From contig JAAXVL010000009.1 of assembly GCA_013335535.1 (NCBI GenBank), positions 62,001 through 126,000 of the forward strand: a DNA stretch of 64,000 bases, given 5' to 3'. Within the stretch, counting starts at the first letter, position 1. Every line of letters begins with the position of its first letter. The notes below the pieces were generated by a model. It did not search any database. It saw only the letters and a list, made by a program, of their open reading frames with translations, and had not been told where the DNA came from. The translations under genes were made by a program, and so were the position numbers. This document shows, piece after piece, positions 1 through 8,465 of the stretch. This DNA comes from Azonexaceae bacterium (GTDB lineage Bacteria; Pseudomonadota; Gammaproteobacteria; Burkholderiales; Rhodocyclaceae).

Positions 1-922
1 CCTGCTGCACAAGGCGCTGCGCGAAGTGCTCGGTGACCACGTCCAGCAAAAGGGTTCGCAGGTCGATCCGGACAAGACCCGTTTCGACTTCGTGCATAAC
101 CAGCCGATGACCGACGAGGAAATCCGCAAAGTCGAGAACATCGTCAATGCCGAGATCCTTGCCAACGTGGCGACCGAAACACGCGTCCTGCCCATCGCCG
201 AAGCCCAGAAGCTCGGCGCCATGATGCTCTTCGGCGAAAAATACGGTGACGACGTGCGCGTGCTCGACATCGGCTCCTCGCGCGAGCTGTGCGGCGGCAC
301 CCACGTCAATCGCACCGGCGACATCGGCCTGTTCAGCATCACGGCCGAAGGTGGCGTGGCAGCCGGCGTGCGTCGCGTCGAAGCGGTGACCGGCGACAAC
401 GCGCTGGCCTACATGCAGGACATGGAAAGTGCTCTCGGCGGCGTTGCTGGCACCCTCAAGGTTTTGCCGAAGGACGTCCATGGCCGCGTGCTGGCCGTGC
501 TCGACCAGGTCAAGAAACTCGAGCGCGAACTGGCCGCCCTCAAGGGCAAGCTGGCCTCGGCGCAGGGCGATGACATGCTGGCCAACGCCGTCGACGTCAA
601 GGGCGCCAAGGTTCTGGCTGCCACGCTCGAAGGCGCCGACGTCAACGCGCTGCGCGACACCATGGACAAGCTGCGCGACAAGCTCAAGTCGGCGGCCATC
701 GTGCTGGCTTCGGTGGTCGATGGCAAGGTGACGCTGATTGCCGGCGTGACTTCCGACCTGACCGGCAAGGTCAAGGCTGGCGAGCTGGTCAATATGGTCG
801 CCCAGCAGGTCGGCGGCAAGGGCGGCGGTCGTCCGGACATGGCGCAGGCCGGCGGTACGCAGCCGGAAAACCTGCCGGCGGCACTGGCCTCGGTGGCAGC
901 CTGGGTGGACGGCAAGCTGTGA
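1..922 (+). CDS. alaS: Alanine--tRNA ligase, C-terminal part
   Basis: C-terminal part of alanyl-tRNA synthetase, the cytoplasmic enzyme that charges tRNA-Ala and hydrolyses mischarged Ser/Gly-tRNA. The window opens inside the gene: the frame is open from base 2 and ends in TGA at 920-922, leaving 306 residues of a family usually near 870. The remaining part holds the end of the editing domain, with the Cys and His of CGGTH at bases 290-304, a charged coiled-coil-like stretch (about residues 150-190) and a glycine-rich C-terminal domain ([15 protein letters not shown]). The next gene starts at 919 inside this stop codon, so the two are probably translationally coupled. Family assignment is secure. 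Confidence 0.96.
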   Translation, partial: LLHKALREVLGDHVQQKGSQVDPDKTRFDFVHNQPMTDEEIRKVENIVNAEILANVATETRVLPIAEAQKLGAMMLFGEKYGDDVRVLDIGSSRELCGGTHVNRTGDIGLFSITAEGGVAAGVRRVEAVTGDNALAYMQDMESALGGVAGTLKVLPKDVHGRVLAVLDQVKKLERELAALKGKLASAQGDDMLANAVDVKGAKVLAATLEGADVNALRDTMDKLRDKLKSAAIVLASVVDGKVTLIAGVTSDLTGKVKAGELVNMVAQQVGGKGGGRPDMAQAGGTQPENLPAALASVAAWVDGKL

Positions 923-1221
923 AAGCGGTTTTTGCGCTGATGCTGGCGCTGGTGGCGGGGCCGGGCCTCGCCGCCGAGCTTGACCGGACGCCGCTCGAGG
1001 CGGCCACGGTCGACGGGAAAAAGGTGCGTCTTTTCCCGAATGGTCGCTGGGAGTATGTCGATGCCGCGATGGCGGCCGAGGCCCAGAAAGTGGCCGCTGA
1101 ATATCCCGAAAACAAGGCCCGCCCGGCCGAAGCGCAGGGCGGCGTTTTTGGCATCGGCCGGACGGTGATGCCCGGCGACAAGGATTACAACCGCGGTTCG
1201 CTCAACCCCAAGTTGCGCTGA
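919..1221 (+). CDS. Small secreted protein of unknown function
   Basis: 100-residue protein with a GTG start overlapping the alaS stop (GTGA). Residues 1-19 look like a Sec signal peptide ending GLAA, so the mature protein is probably periplasmic. The mature part carries a short beta-rich segment ([14 protein letters not shown]) and an Ala/Glu-rich helix; no catalytic motif is seen. It has no Cys after the signal, so it is not a lipoprotein. It lies directly downstream of alaS and converges on the next gene with no spacer. I do not recognise a characterised family; the function is unknown. Confidence 0.75.
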   Translation: MKAVFALMLALVAGPGLAAELDRTPLEAATVDGKKVRLFPNGRWEYVDAAMAAEAQKVAAEYPENKARPAEAQGGVFGIGRTVMPGDKDYNRGSLNPKLR

Positions 1222-1229
1222 TCAGCGCA
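1214..1229. repeat. 16-bp perfect palindrome across two convergent stop codons
   Basis: TGCGCTGATCAGCGCA is self-complementary over 16 bases. It contains the TGA of the plus-strand gene (1219-1221) and the TGA of the minus-strand gene (1222-1224), which abut with no intergenic base. It could form a small hairpin at both mRNA ends; there is no T-run for a classical terminator. Confidence 0.6.
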
Positions 1230-1539
1230 GGCGCTGCTCGGGCGGCACTTCGCGGATGAATTCGCCCTCGATCACCTGATCGTTGCGAACCGGCTGATCC
1301 TGGGCCATCTGCTGGGCCGCCTCGCGCATTTGCTGCATCTGTTTGCGCAGCGTGCGCGTTTTCCACCACAGCCAACCGCCCAGGGCCACGCCGAGAACGG
1401 CAACGACGGCGAGGGCTACCAGCGAAAACATGAAAGCCAGCACCATGAAGGCCGCGCTCAGGACGAAGGCCACCACCTTGGCCAGGGGGCCGGGCGGCGT
1501 GCCTTGTCGGAATTGAGAGTTTGGCTGGGCGCTATTCAT
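1222..1539 (-). CDS. Single/two-pass membrane protein of unknown function
   Basis: 105-residue protein. A Pro/Gln-rich N-terminus (residues 1-20) is followed by a long hydrophobic region (about 22-60) that could make one long or two short membrane helices. After that come a basic Trp-containing juxtamembrane segment (WLWWKTRTLRKQ) and a Gln/Met-rich amphipathic stretch. The C-terminal EGEFIREV motif is typical of small inner-membrane proteins seen in Rhodocyclales. It is transcribed toward alaS and stops exactly where the convergent small secreted protein stops. No function can be assigned. Confidence 0.7.
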   Translation of the reverse strand: MNSAQPNSQFRQGTPPGPLAKVVAFVLSAAFMVLAFMFSLVALAVVAVLGVALGGWLWWKTRTLRKQMQQMREAAQQMAQDQPVRNDQVIEGEFIREVPPEQRLR

Positions 1540-1623
1540 GATCAGGCTCGCGTGGTGAAAATGGGGCGATTGTAGACGAGTGCCGCCCCCGTTTTGTGCG
1601 GGTGCTGTCGCCTTTTTGTAACG

Positions 1624-2874
1624 CTATGCCGCTTGTTCCTGGCCGATGCTGTTGGACCACTGCAAGGCCTGCGTCTGGGCGCGGTTCAGTGCCTTCGGGC
1701 TAAGGGCCGGCAGTTCGTCGAGGGTGGTGGTCAACCGGGAAATATCACCGGATTCGCTGCTTTCAGCCAGGCGGAGCAGGGCGCCGAGTGGGCCGCTGCC
1801 CTCGCACAGTGCGTCGCGCACATTGGCCGTTAGGCCGAGCGGGGCGACGATGTCGGCGATGCTCTGGCCGACCAGCGCCGGCATCAGCGACATGATGCCT
1901 GCCATGAAGGCCTGGTCAGCAAAACCGATATCGCCAGGTTGCAATTCGCCGGCCAGCAGTTCCATGAGCCGGCCGCGCGTGGCAGACAGGAGGAGCAACG
2001 GGTTGTTCGAGACGCTGGCATTGCCGGCCGAAAATACCAGCAGTTGCAGCCAGCGCTGCAATTGGCGGCGACCAAGGACGGTGATGGCGTGGCCGAGCGA
2101 GGTGATTTTTTCGCTGCTGCCCGAGCCGACCGAGTTGGTCATGCGCAGCAGGTTGATGGTCAGCCCGGGTTCGGGCTTGAGTGCCGTTTCGATTTCCGAT
2201 GTTGCCGCGTCGCCGAGCAGCAAGCCCATGAGTTTCATGAGCGAGATCTGCGAATGGTCGAGCTTCTTACCCGAAATGATGGTCGGCTTGGCGAAGTAAT
2301 AGCCCTGGAACAGCGTGAAGCCGAGTTTGAGACATTGCTCCATCTGCTCGCGCGAGTCGACTTTTTCGGCCAGCAATTGCTTGCCCATCGGCTTGAGCTT
2401 CATGACCAGTTGCATGAGCTGGATGCGACTCAGGGGCTGGATATCGACCTTGACGATTTCGACCAGTGCCAGCAGTTCGGCGAATTCCGGTTCGAGCTGG
2501 ATGACGTCATCGAGCGCCAGCGTGTACCCGGCGGCCTTGAGGGCGATGCAGCGTTCGATGACGGCCGGCGTCGGCGGGACGGTTTCGAGGATTTCGAGAA
2601 CGACGGCGTGGCGCGGCAACAGTTCCAGCAGGTCGCTGAACAGGAAGGCCTCGTCGACATTGATGAAGCCGCGGCATTGGCCGAGCGCCGCCTCGACGCC
2701 GAGTTCGGTAAAGGCGTTGGCAATGACCGTGGCGGTAGCCTGGACGCCGCAGGTGACGTCGGCGAAGTTGCGGCTACCGCTACGGAAAAGCAGTTCGTAA
2801 GCGAAAAGCTGCTGATTGCGGTCCAGGATGGGCTGGCGCCCTAAAAATAGCTGGTCGGCGGCGTTTTCGCTCAC
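1624..2874 (-). CDS. EAL-HDOD (YuxH-type) signalling protein
   Basis: 416-residue cytoplasmic protein. The N-terminal half (about residues 1-200) is an EAL-like domain with ELLFRSG in place of the catalytic EAL signature. The C-terminal half (about 205-400) is an HDOD domain. Family members of this architecture (YuxH, CdgJ) usually bind or sense c-di-GMP or act through protein contacts rather than hydrolyse it; loss of PDE activity here is inferred from the degenerate motif. The start is GTG at 2874 with an AAGG-type ribosome site. It begins 8 bases after the phosphomannomutase stop, so the two are probably co-transcribed. Confidence 0.88.
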   Translation of the reverse strand: MSENAADQLFLGRQPILDRNQQLFAYELLFRSGSRNFADVTCGVQATATVIANAFTELGVEAALGQCRGFINVDEAFLFSDLLELLPRHAVVLEILETVPPTPAVIERCIALKAAGYTLALDDVIQLEPEFAELLALVEIVKVDIQPLSRIQLMQLVMKLKPMGKQLLAEKVDSREQMEQCLKLGFTLFQGYYFAKPTIISGKKLDHSQISLMKLMGLLLGDAATSEIETALKPEPGLTINLLRMTNSVGSGSSEKITSLGHAITVLGRRQLQRWLQLLVFSAGNASVSNNPLLLLSATRGRLMELLAGELQPGDIGFADQAFMAGIMSLMPALVGQSIADIVAPLGLTANVRDALCEGSGPLGALLRLAESSESGDISRLTTTLDELPALSPKALNRAQTQALQWSNSIGQEQAA

Positions 2875-2882
2875 GTTATCCC

Positions 2883-4259
2883 TTAAAACGGCAGTTGAAT
2901 CCCCGGCCAGACTGCATTCAGGGCCTGACAGAAATCGGCCTGGATGCGTTCGAGCGCGACGGCGTTATCGGCTTCGAAACGCAGGACAACCACCGGTGTC
3001 GTGTTCGACGGGCGGGCCAGACCGAAGCCATCTGCGTATTCTACGCGCACGCCGTCGATGGTGATGATCTCCTCGCCGCCATTGAACTTGCCGTTGGCCT
3101 TGAGCTTGTCGATCAGCGCAAAAGGCTCACCCTCGGCCATCTTGATATTGAGCTCCGGGGTCGATGGCGAATTCGGCAGGTCTTTCAGCACCGGGTTGGC
3201 GTTGGCCGCCTTGCTGAGGATTTCGAGCAGGCGTGCCCCTGTGTAGAGGCCGTCGTCGAAGCCGTACCAGCGCTCCTTGAAGAAGGTGTGGCCGGACATT
3301 TCGCCGGCCAGCGGGGCGCCGGTTTCGCGCAGCTTGGCCTTGACCAGCGCGTGGCCGGTGTTCCACATCAGCGGCACGCCGCCGTGCTGCTTGATCCACG
3401 GGGCGAGAAGGCGCGTGCATTTGACGTCGTAAATGACTGTGCCGCCCGGCACGCGCGACAGCACGTCAGCGGCGAAGAGCATGAGCTGGCGGTCGGGGAA
3501 GATGATTTCGCCGTCCTTGGTGACGACGCCGAGGCGGTCGCCGTCGCCGTCGAAGGCAATGCCGATTTCGGCGTCGGTTTCCTTGAGCGCTTTGATCACG
3601 TCGGCCAGATTCTCTGGCTTTGACGGGTCCGGGTGATGGTTCGGGAAATTGCCATCGACTTCGCAGAACAGCGGCACGATGTCGCAGTCGAGGCGCTTGA
3701 ACAACTCCGGGGCGATCGCGCCGGCAACGCCGTTGCCACAATCCATGACGATCTTCATCGGGCGGGCCAGCTTGACGTCGCCGACGATTTTTTCGACGTA
3801 GGCGCCGAGAACGTCGGCCGAGCTGCGCTTGCCCTGGCCGTGCTTGAGGTTGCCAGCTTCGATGCGCTTTTTGAGATCCTGGATGGCGTCGAGGGCCAGC
3901 GTGTTGCCGCCGATGACCATCTTGAGGCCGTTGTAGTCGGGCGGGTTGTGGCTGCCGGTGACCGAAACGCAGGAGTGGCAGCCGAGCTCGTAGGCGGCGA
4001 AGTAGGTGACCGGGGTTGGCACGCAGCCGACGTCGATGGCATCGCAACCAGCGGCGCAGATGCCGTCCATGAGCGCGCCGGCCAGTTCTGGGCCGGACAG
4101 CCGGCCGTCACGACCGACGGCGATGGCCTTCTGGCCTTGCTCGACGGCCAGCGAACCGAGCGCGTGACCCACTTGACGGACAACGTCGGCAGTCAGTGAT
4201 TTATTGACGATGCCACGAATGTCGTAGGCCTTGAAGATTTCAGCAGGAAGTTGGCTCAT
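2883..4259 (-). CDS. Phosphomannomutase/phosphoglucomutase (AlgC/ManB type)
   Basis: 458-residue alpha-D-phosphohexomutase interconverting mannose/glucose 1- and 6-phosphates for lipopolysaccharide and exopolysaccharide precursors. All four family signatures are present: the phosphoserine loop TGSHNPP (residues 101-107, Ser103), the metal loop DGDGDR (237-242), the sugar-specificity loop GEMSGH (319-324) and the phosphate-binding RPSNTTP (416-422). Length fits the bifunctional AlgC class. ATG start at 4259. The EAL-HDOD gene follows by 8 bases. waaF lies nearby on the same strand, which fits a role in envelope sugar supply. Confidence 0.95.
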   Translation of the reverse strand: MSQLPAEIFKAYDIRGIVNKSLTADVVRQVGHALGSLAVEQGQKAIAVGRDGRLSGPELAGALMDGICAAGCDAIDVGCVPTPVTYFAAYELGCHSCVSVTGSHNPPDYNGLKMVIGGNTLALDAIQDLKKRIEAGNLKHGQGKRSSADVLGAYVEKIVGDVKLARPMKIVMDCGNGVAGAIAPELFKRLDCDIVPLFCEVDGNFPNHHPDPSKPENLADVIKALKETDAEIGIAFDGDGDRLGVVTKDGEIIFPDRQLMLFAADVLSRVPGGTVIYDVKCTRLLAPWIKQHGGVPLMWNTGHALVKAKLRETGAPLAGEMSGHTFFKERWYGFDDGLYTGARLLEILSKAANANPVLKDLPNSPSTPELNIKMAEGEPFALIDKLKANGKFNGGEEIITIDGVRVEYADGFGLARPSNTTPVVVLRFEADNAVALERIQADFCQALNAVWPGIQLPF

Positions 4260-4359
4260 GGTTGTCCAGTTGTCAGGTTTGCGGCTAGGGGAGGTGGATG
4301 ATGCATGAATATTGTTTCAAACTCTGTGCGCCAACGCCTCTTGCCCGGATGTCATTTAT

Positions 4360-5316
4360 TTATGACGTTTCAAAAAGGAAGAAGTGTAAAAGTCTTTGCG
4401 GTAGCCAGTCCAGACTTCCCGGAAAAGAACCTGTGACAAATCCCACATGACCGCCGCTTTCGGGTTGTTCGAGGCGAACGAAGGGGCTGACGTCGGCGGC
4501 CGTTGGTAGGTGGTGGGATGGCAAAAATGGGTCGTTTTTCGGGTTGACCGTGAGCGCCGGGACGGTGATCGATTTGAGCCACGGTTTGGCCGAAGCGCGG
4601 CGCCAGTAGTCGTCGGCGCCGGCAAAGCCGTGGATGGGGGCGGTCACCGCGTCGTCGAATTCGTGGAGATTGATCGCCCGGCGCATGCGGGTTTCGTCGA
4701 AGAGGCCGGGGAAGTGCTGCAGGCGGTTGGCTGAAATGGCTTTCAGCGTGGTCAGGAAATGGCGGGTGTAAATCCGGTTGAAACCGTTGGCCAGATGGTG
4801 GCCGCAGGCGGCGAGGTCGAGCGGGGCGCACATGGCGGCGACACCGGTAACCCGTTCGCCCGCTTCGGCGCCCTGTTCGCCGGCCCATTTGAGGAGCGCG
4901 TTGCCGCCGAGCGAAACGCCGGCGGCGTGGAGCTTGCGGCCGCCGTTGGTGGCGTGCAGGCGGCGCAGGATCCAGTCGATTTCTTCGGAATCGCCGGAAT
5001 GGTAGGCGCGTGGCCGGCGGTTCAATTCCCCCGAGCAACCGCGGAAATGTGGCAGGGCGAGGCGCCAGCCGATGGCTTTGCAGGCATGGGCGGTCGAGAT
5101 GGCGTAATGGCTGCGCGCGCTGCCTTCGAGGCCGTGAAACAGGACGAGAAGGGGGGCTTCGCTCGGGCCGTCGAGGTGATCGACGTCGATGAAGTCGCCA
5201 TCCGGCGTTGTCCAGCGCTCACGGCGCAGCTTGAGCGGGCGGGGCTTGATGAGCAGCGGCCACAGCGTTTGCGCCTGTCCGCCAGGTAGCCAGCTTGGGG
5301 CGCGATAAGGTTTCAA
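4360..5316 (-). CDS. YheT-family alpha/beta hydrolase
   Basis: 318-residue predicted carboxyl-ester hydrolase of the YheT/UPF0017 group, cytoplasmic, substrate unknown. The oxyanion HG is at residues 61-62, the nucleophile elbow GVSLGGN has Ser135, the acid is in the NPKNDPF segment and the His is in GGHVGF near the C-terminus. The apparent start is TTG at 5316, overlapping the TGA of the upstream gene (TTGA), so translation is probably coupled. One copy of the dispersed 36-nt element (4521-4555) encodes the LTVNPKNDPF segment carrying the putative catalytic Asp. Confidence 0.88.
   Translation of the reverse strand: MKPYRAPSWLPGGQAQTLWPLLIKPRPLKLRRERWTTPDGDFIDVDHLDGPSEAPLLVLFHGLEGSARSHYAISTAHACKAIGWRLALPHFRGCSGELNRRPRAYHSGDSEEIDWILRRLHATNGGRKLHAAGVSLGGNALLKWAGEQGAEAGERVTGVAAMCAPLDLAACGHHLANGFNRIYTRHFLTTLKAISANRLQHFPGLFDETRMRRAINLHEFDDAVTAPIHGFAGADDYWRRASAKPWLKSITVPALTVNPKNDPFLPSHHLPTAADVSPFVRLEQPESGGHVGFVTGSFPGSLDWLPQRLLHFFLFETS
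4521..4555 (+). repeat. Dispersed 36-nt element, copy 1 (inside yheT-like gene)
   Basis: Core GGGTTGACCGTGAG with A- and T-tracts upstream at the spacing shared by all copies. '+' means the TTGACCGT core reads on the plus strand. It lies in the antisense direction to the hydrolase and encodes LTVNPKNDPF. Confidence 0.75.
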
Positions 5317-5744
5317 TGCAGGGTGTGCGGCACGGCCTCGGCCATGGCCTGATGGCCGTCGTCGGCGGCCGAGGCATGGCGGCTGGCCAGGCGCCAGCCG
5401 TGCGGGCCGCGGACATAGACGTGGGTGACGTAGAGCGGGCCGTGCGGGCTCGGGTCGTCGCCGACGAAGAGGATTTCGGTCAGGTGATGGATGGCGATGA
5501 TCGTGCCGTTCCAGTGGGCGACGGGCTCAGCCTGGACGCGCAGGCGGGCGTTGCCGAAGATGCTGCGCCAGCTTTCGCGAATGGGGACGAGGCCGAGCAG
5601 GCGGACGCCGGTCGGATGGACGCACAGCGTGTCGTCGTCTTCGGCCCAGACCAGCATCATGCGGTCGGCGTCACCCTCGGCGATGGCTTCGTAAAAGGCG
5701 CGTTCGACGTCGTCGGGCAGGGCATAAACGGTCGGCCCGCTCAT
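5313..5744 (-). CDS. SnoaL-like / NTF2-fold family protein
   Basis: 143-residue protein of the SnoaL/NTF2-like (DUF4440-type) fold: an N-terminal helix pair (FYEAIAEGDADRMMLVWAED), then strands with the family pattern of histidines and tryptophans, ending GWRLASRHAS. Proteins of this kind are small cytoplasmic enzymes or binding proteins of varied function; no specific reaction can be assigned. The ATG start at 5744 overlaps the waaF stop (ATGA), and its own TGA overlaps the TTG start of the YheT-like gene, placing it in the middle of a coupled operon. Confidence 0.85.
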   Translation of the reverse strand: MSGPTVYALPDDVERAFYEAIAEGDADRMMLVWAEDDDTLCVHPTGVRLLGLVPIRESWRSIFGNARLRVQAEPVAHWNGTIIAIHHLTEILFVGDDPSPHGPLYVTHVYVRGPHGWRLASRHASAADDGHQAMAEAVPHTLH

Positions 5745-6754
5745 GGCGTCATCCTTTTCTGGCAGGCGGCAAAGACTTGCTCGGGCAGCAGTTTGTTGAG
5801 GCAGTCGAGATGGCCGAGCGGACATTCGCGCTTGAAGCAGGGGCTGCAGTCGAGATTGAGGCTCAGGATGTCGGCGCGGTCGGAGAGCGGCGGGGTGAAG
5901 CCGGGCGACGAGGAGCCGTAGAGCGCGACGATGGGCCGGTCGAGCGCGGCGGCAACGTGCATCAGGCCCGAGTCGTTGCAGACAACGAGTTCGGCCATGG
6001 CCAGCAGGTCGACAGCCTGGGCCAGCGAGGTGGCGCCGCACAGGTTGCGGCACAGCCCGGGGGCGAGTTGCGAGATTTCCTCGGCGACGGCGTGGTCCTT
6101 GGGCGAGCCGAACAGCCAGATGGCGCAGCCCTGTTCGGCCAGTTTTTTGGCCAGCGCCGCGAAGTGCGCCGCCGGCCAGCGTTTGGCCGGGCCGTATTCG
6201 GCACCGGGGCAGAAGGCGACGACGCGGGCCGGGCGTTCGATGGCCAGCTCGGTGAGGGCTTTTTGCTGCTCTTCCACGGTCGACCGGATTTTTGGCCGAA
6301 AAACGGAAGGTTTCAGCAATTGCCCCGGCGCTTCGGCCAGTTGGGCAAAGCGTTCGACCATGAGCGGCAAGGCTTGTTTGTCGAGCGTATGGCGGACGTT
6401 GATCAGTCCGTAGCGTGATTCGCCGGTGAAACCGACGCGCTGCGGGATGCCGGCCAGCCACGGTACCAGCGCCGACTTGAGCGAGTTGGGCAGGACGTAG
6501 ACGGCGTCATAGCCGCGCGCAGCGAGCTGGCGGGCCAGTTTCCAGCGTGGTTTGAGCGATAGCTGGCCGTGGCCGAAGGGGCTGTCGAGGACGTCGCTGA
6601 TTTCCGCCATGCGCTGGAGGACGGGGGCCACCCAGCGCGGGGCGATGGCGTCGAGCTGGAGATCGGGGTGCCTGGCGTGCAGCCTGGCAAAGAGCGGCTG
6701 CGCCATGATGGTGTCGCCGATCCAGGAAGGCGCGACGATCAGGGCTTTTTTCAT
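5741..6754 (-). CDS. waaF: ADP-heptose:LPS heptosyltransferase II
   Basis: 337-residue GT9-family glycosyltransferase that adds the second heptose to the lipopolysaccharide inner core at the cytoplasmic face of the inner membrane. Signatures are the N-terminal APSWIGDTIMAQPLF, YVLPNSLKSALVPWLAGI, PGAEYGPAKRWP and the C-terminal NDSGLMHVAAAL nucleotide-sugar site. Length matches the family. ATG start at 6754. It sits between a zinc-finger gene and the SnoaL-like gene. A dispersed-element copy (6271-6306) encodes RPKIRSTVE in the inter-domain region without changing length. Confidence 0.95.
   Translation of the reverse strand: MKKALIVAPSWIGDTIMAQPLFARLHARHPDLQLDAIAPRWVAPVLQRMAEISDVLDSPFGHGQLSLKPRWKLARQLAARGYDAVYVLPNSLKSALVPWLAGIPQRVGFTGESRYGLINVRHTLDKQALPLMVERFAQLAEAPGQLLKPSVFRPKIRSTVEEQQKALTELAIERPARVVAFCPGAEYGPAKRWPAAHFAALAKKLAEQGCAIWLFGSPKDHAVAEEISQLAPGLCRNLCGATSLAQAVDLLAMAELVVCNDSGLMHVAAALDRPIVALYGSSSPGFTPPLSDRADILSLNLDCSPCFKRECPLGHLDCLNKLLPEQVFAACQKRMTP
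6271..6306 (-). repeat. Dispersed 36-nt element, copy 2 (inside waaF)
   Basis: CCACGGTCGACCGG followed by a T-tract and an A-tract at the fixed spacing. Read on the minus strand it gives the TCGACCGTGG core in frame as Ser-Thr-Val. Confidence 0.85.
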
Positions 6755-6802
6755 GCGAAAGCGGCGGGCTGGCCGGAAAAAGCGTGGCCCGCCGCCCGGT
6801 GC

Positions 6803-6991
6803 TTAGTGATGGCCCTTGGGCGCTTCGCCCGTGAAGACGTACTTGGTCGAGCAGTACGGGCAGGTGACTTCGCCGGTCTTCAGGACGTCGAGGAAGACGC
6901 GCGGATGCTGGCTCCACAGCGCGACGTTCGGCGTCGGGCAGTGCAGCGGCAGATCGTGGGCGGTGATTTCAACAGCTTTGTTGTCGGACAT
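6803..6991 (-). CDS. zf-CHCC zinc-finger protein
   Basis: 62-residue protein matching the zf-CHCC family. It has an LHCP motif, a histidine in SQHPRVFLDV and a CPYC knuckle (CPYCSTKYVF), giving a Cys/His/Cys/Cys zinc site. Relatives include the bacterial counterparts of mitochondrial NDUFS6. The start is ATG at 6991, preceded by GGGAGATAAC. It begins 14 bases after ilvE and 48 bases before waaF, so it is probably part of that operon. Specific role unknown. Confidence 0.9.
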   Translation of the reverse strand: MSDNKAVEITAHDLPLHCPTPNVALWSQHPRVFLDVLKTGEVTCPYCSTKYVFTGEAPKGHH

Positions 6992-7005
6992 CGTTATCTC
7001 CCTGA

Positions 7006-7926
7006 TTAGACGGTGGCCAGCCAGTCGGCGTGCGCAGCGGAGCGGCCATAGACCACGTCGAAATACTTTTCCTGCAGCGCCTTGGTGATCGGGCCGCGAT
7101 GGCCGACACCAATCTGGCGGTTGTCGAGTTCGCGGATCGGCGTGACTTCGGCGGCGGTGCCGGTGAAGAAGGCTTCGTCGGCGCAATAGACTTCGTCGCG
7201 CGTGATGCGTTTTTCGATGACTTCAACGCCCATTTCGCCGGCCAGCTGGATGACCGTGGCGCGCGTGATGCCTTCGAGGCAGGCGGTCAGGTCCGGCGTA
7301 TAGAGCTTGCCGTTCTTGACGATGAAAACGTTTTCGCCGGCACCTTCGCAGACGTAGCCTTCCGGATCGAGGAGCAGGGCTTCGTCGTAGCCGTCACCGG
7401 TGGCCTCGTTGTTGGCGAGGATGGAGTTCATGTAGTTGCCGGACGCCTTGGCGCGCACCATGGTGATATTCACGTGGTGGCGGGTAAAGGACGAGGTCTT
7501 GATGCGGATGCCGCGTTCCATGCCCTCTTCACCGAGGTAGGCGCCCCACGGCCAGGCGGCGATGATGACGTGAACCTTGGCGCCCTTGGGCGAAACGCCC
7601 ATTTTTTCCGAGCCGTAGAAGGCGAGCGGACGCAGGTAGCCGGATTCGAGATTGTTGGCGCGGATGACTTCCTTCTGCGCTTCGTTGAGCTCTTCGGCCG
7701 AGAACGGCATCTTCATCTGGAAGATGTGGGCCGAACGGAACAGGCGCTCGGTGTGCTCCTTGAGGCGGAAAATCGCCGTGCCGCGCTCGGTCTTGTAGGC
7801 ACGGACGCCCTCAAATACGCCCATGCCGTAGTGCAGCGAGTGGGTGAGGACGTGGGTGGTGGCTTCGCGCCAGGGCACCAGTTTTCCGTCTTGCCAAATA
7901 AAGCCGTCGCGATCCGACATGGACAT
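7006..7926 (-). CDS. ilvE: Branched-chain amino acid aminotransferase
   Basis: 306-residue class IV PLP aminotransferase catalysing the last step of Val, Leu and Ile synthesis. Family signatures are YGMGVFEGVRAY near residue 33, the catalytic Lys in VRAKASGNYMNS, EGYVCEGAGENVF, and EVYCADEAFFTGTAAEVTP near the C-terminus. Length equals that of E. coli IlvE. ATG at 7926 with GGAGAAT upstream. A TAGAAT -10 candidate on the minus strand lies at 7963-7968, with no good -35. It heads the run ilvE, zf-CHCC, waaF, SnoaL-like, yheT-like. Confidence 0.96.
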   Translation of the reverse strand: MSMSDRDGFIWQDGKLVPWREATTHVLTHSLHYGMGVFEGVRAYKTERGTAIFRLKEHTERLFRSAHIFQMKMPFSAEELNEAQKEVIRANNLESGYLRPLAFYGSEKMGVSPKGAKVHVIIAAWPWGAYLGEEGMERGIRIKTSSFTRHHVNITMVRAKASGNYMNSILANNEATGDGYDEALLLDPEGYVCEGAGENVFIVKNGKLYTPDLTACLEGITRATVIQLAGEMGVEVIEKRITRDEVYCADEAFFTGTAAEVTPIRELDNRQIGVGHRGPITKALQEKYFDVVYGRSAAHADWLATV

Positions 7927-8015
7927 GTTCGATTCTCCGTGTTGCGCCTGTAAAAGCCCACAATTCTAGCCGAAATCAGACGTTAAAATAACGGTTTTGC
8001 CGATAGAGCCTTGTC

Positions 8016-8465
8016 ATGGTCTGGAAACCCCACGTCACCGTTGCCGCTGTTGTCCAGCGCGACGGCAAATTCCTGCTCGTCGAGGAAGAAACCGAGGCCG
8101 GGCTGGCCTTCAATCAGCCGGCCGGCCATCTCGAAGAGGGCGAGTCGCTGATCGATGCGGTAATTCGCGAAACGCTGGAAGAAACCGCCTACCACTTCAA
8201 GCCGATGCATCTGGTTGGTATTTACAACTGGACGCATCCGACCAAGGAAGACACGACTTACCTGCGTTTCGCCTTCGCCGGGGAATTGCGCGGTTACGAG
8301 GCGGGGCGCCCGCTCGACGACGGCATCGTTGCTGCGCGCTGGCTGACGCTCGATGAAGTGAAGGCGACGCAGGCCCGCCATCGCAGCCCGCTGATCCTCC
8401 AGTGCATCGAGGATCTGATGGCCGGCAAGCAATATCCGCTCGATTTGCTCGTGCATTACGACTGA
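8016..8465 (+). CDS. NUDIX hydrolase (NudJ-like)
   Basis: 149-residue NUDIX hydrolase, predicted to hydrolyse nucleoside di/triphosphates or thiamine pyrophosphates as NudJ does. The NUDIX box spans residues 37-59 (GHLEEGE, then RETLEET with the catalytic glutamates). YNWTHP and the C-terminal region match the NudJ subgroup, which commonly sits just upstream of mnmA, as it does here with one gene between. ATG at 8016. It is divergent from ilvE and its TGA overlaps the next ATG by one base. Confidence 0.9.
   Translation: MVWKPHVTVAAVVQRDGKFLLVEEETEAGLAFNQPAGHLEEGESLIDAVIRETLEETAYHFKPMHLVGIYNWTHPTKEDTTYLRFAFAGELRGYEAGRPLDDGIVAARWLTLDEVKATQARHRSPLILQCIEDLMAGKQYPLDLLVHYD

Noticed and set aside
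1001..1036. CCACGGTCGACGGGAAAAA inside the small secreted protein gene, like the dispersed element
   Set aside because: The core lacks one base of ACCGG and the second A/T tract is poor; probably a decayed copy or chance, so not counted among the 17.
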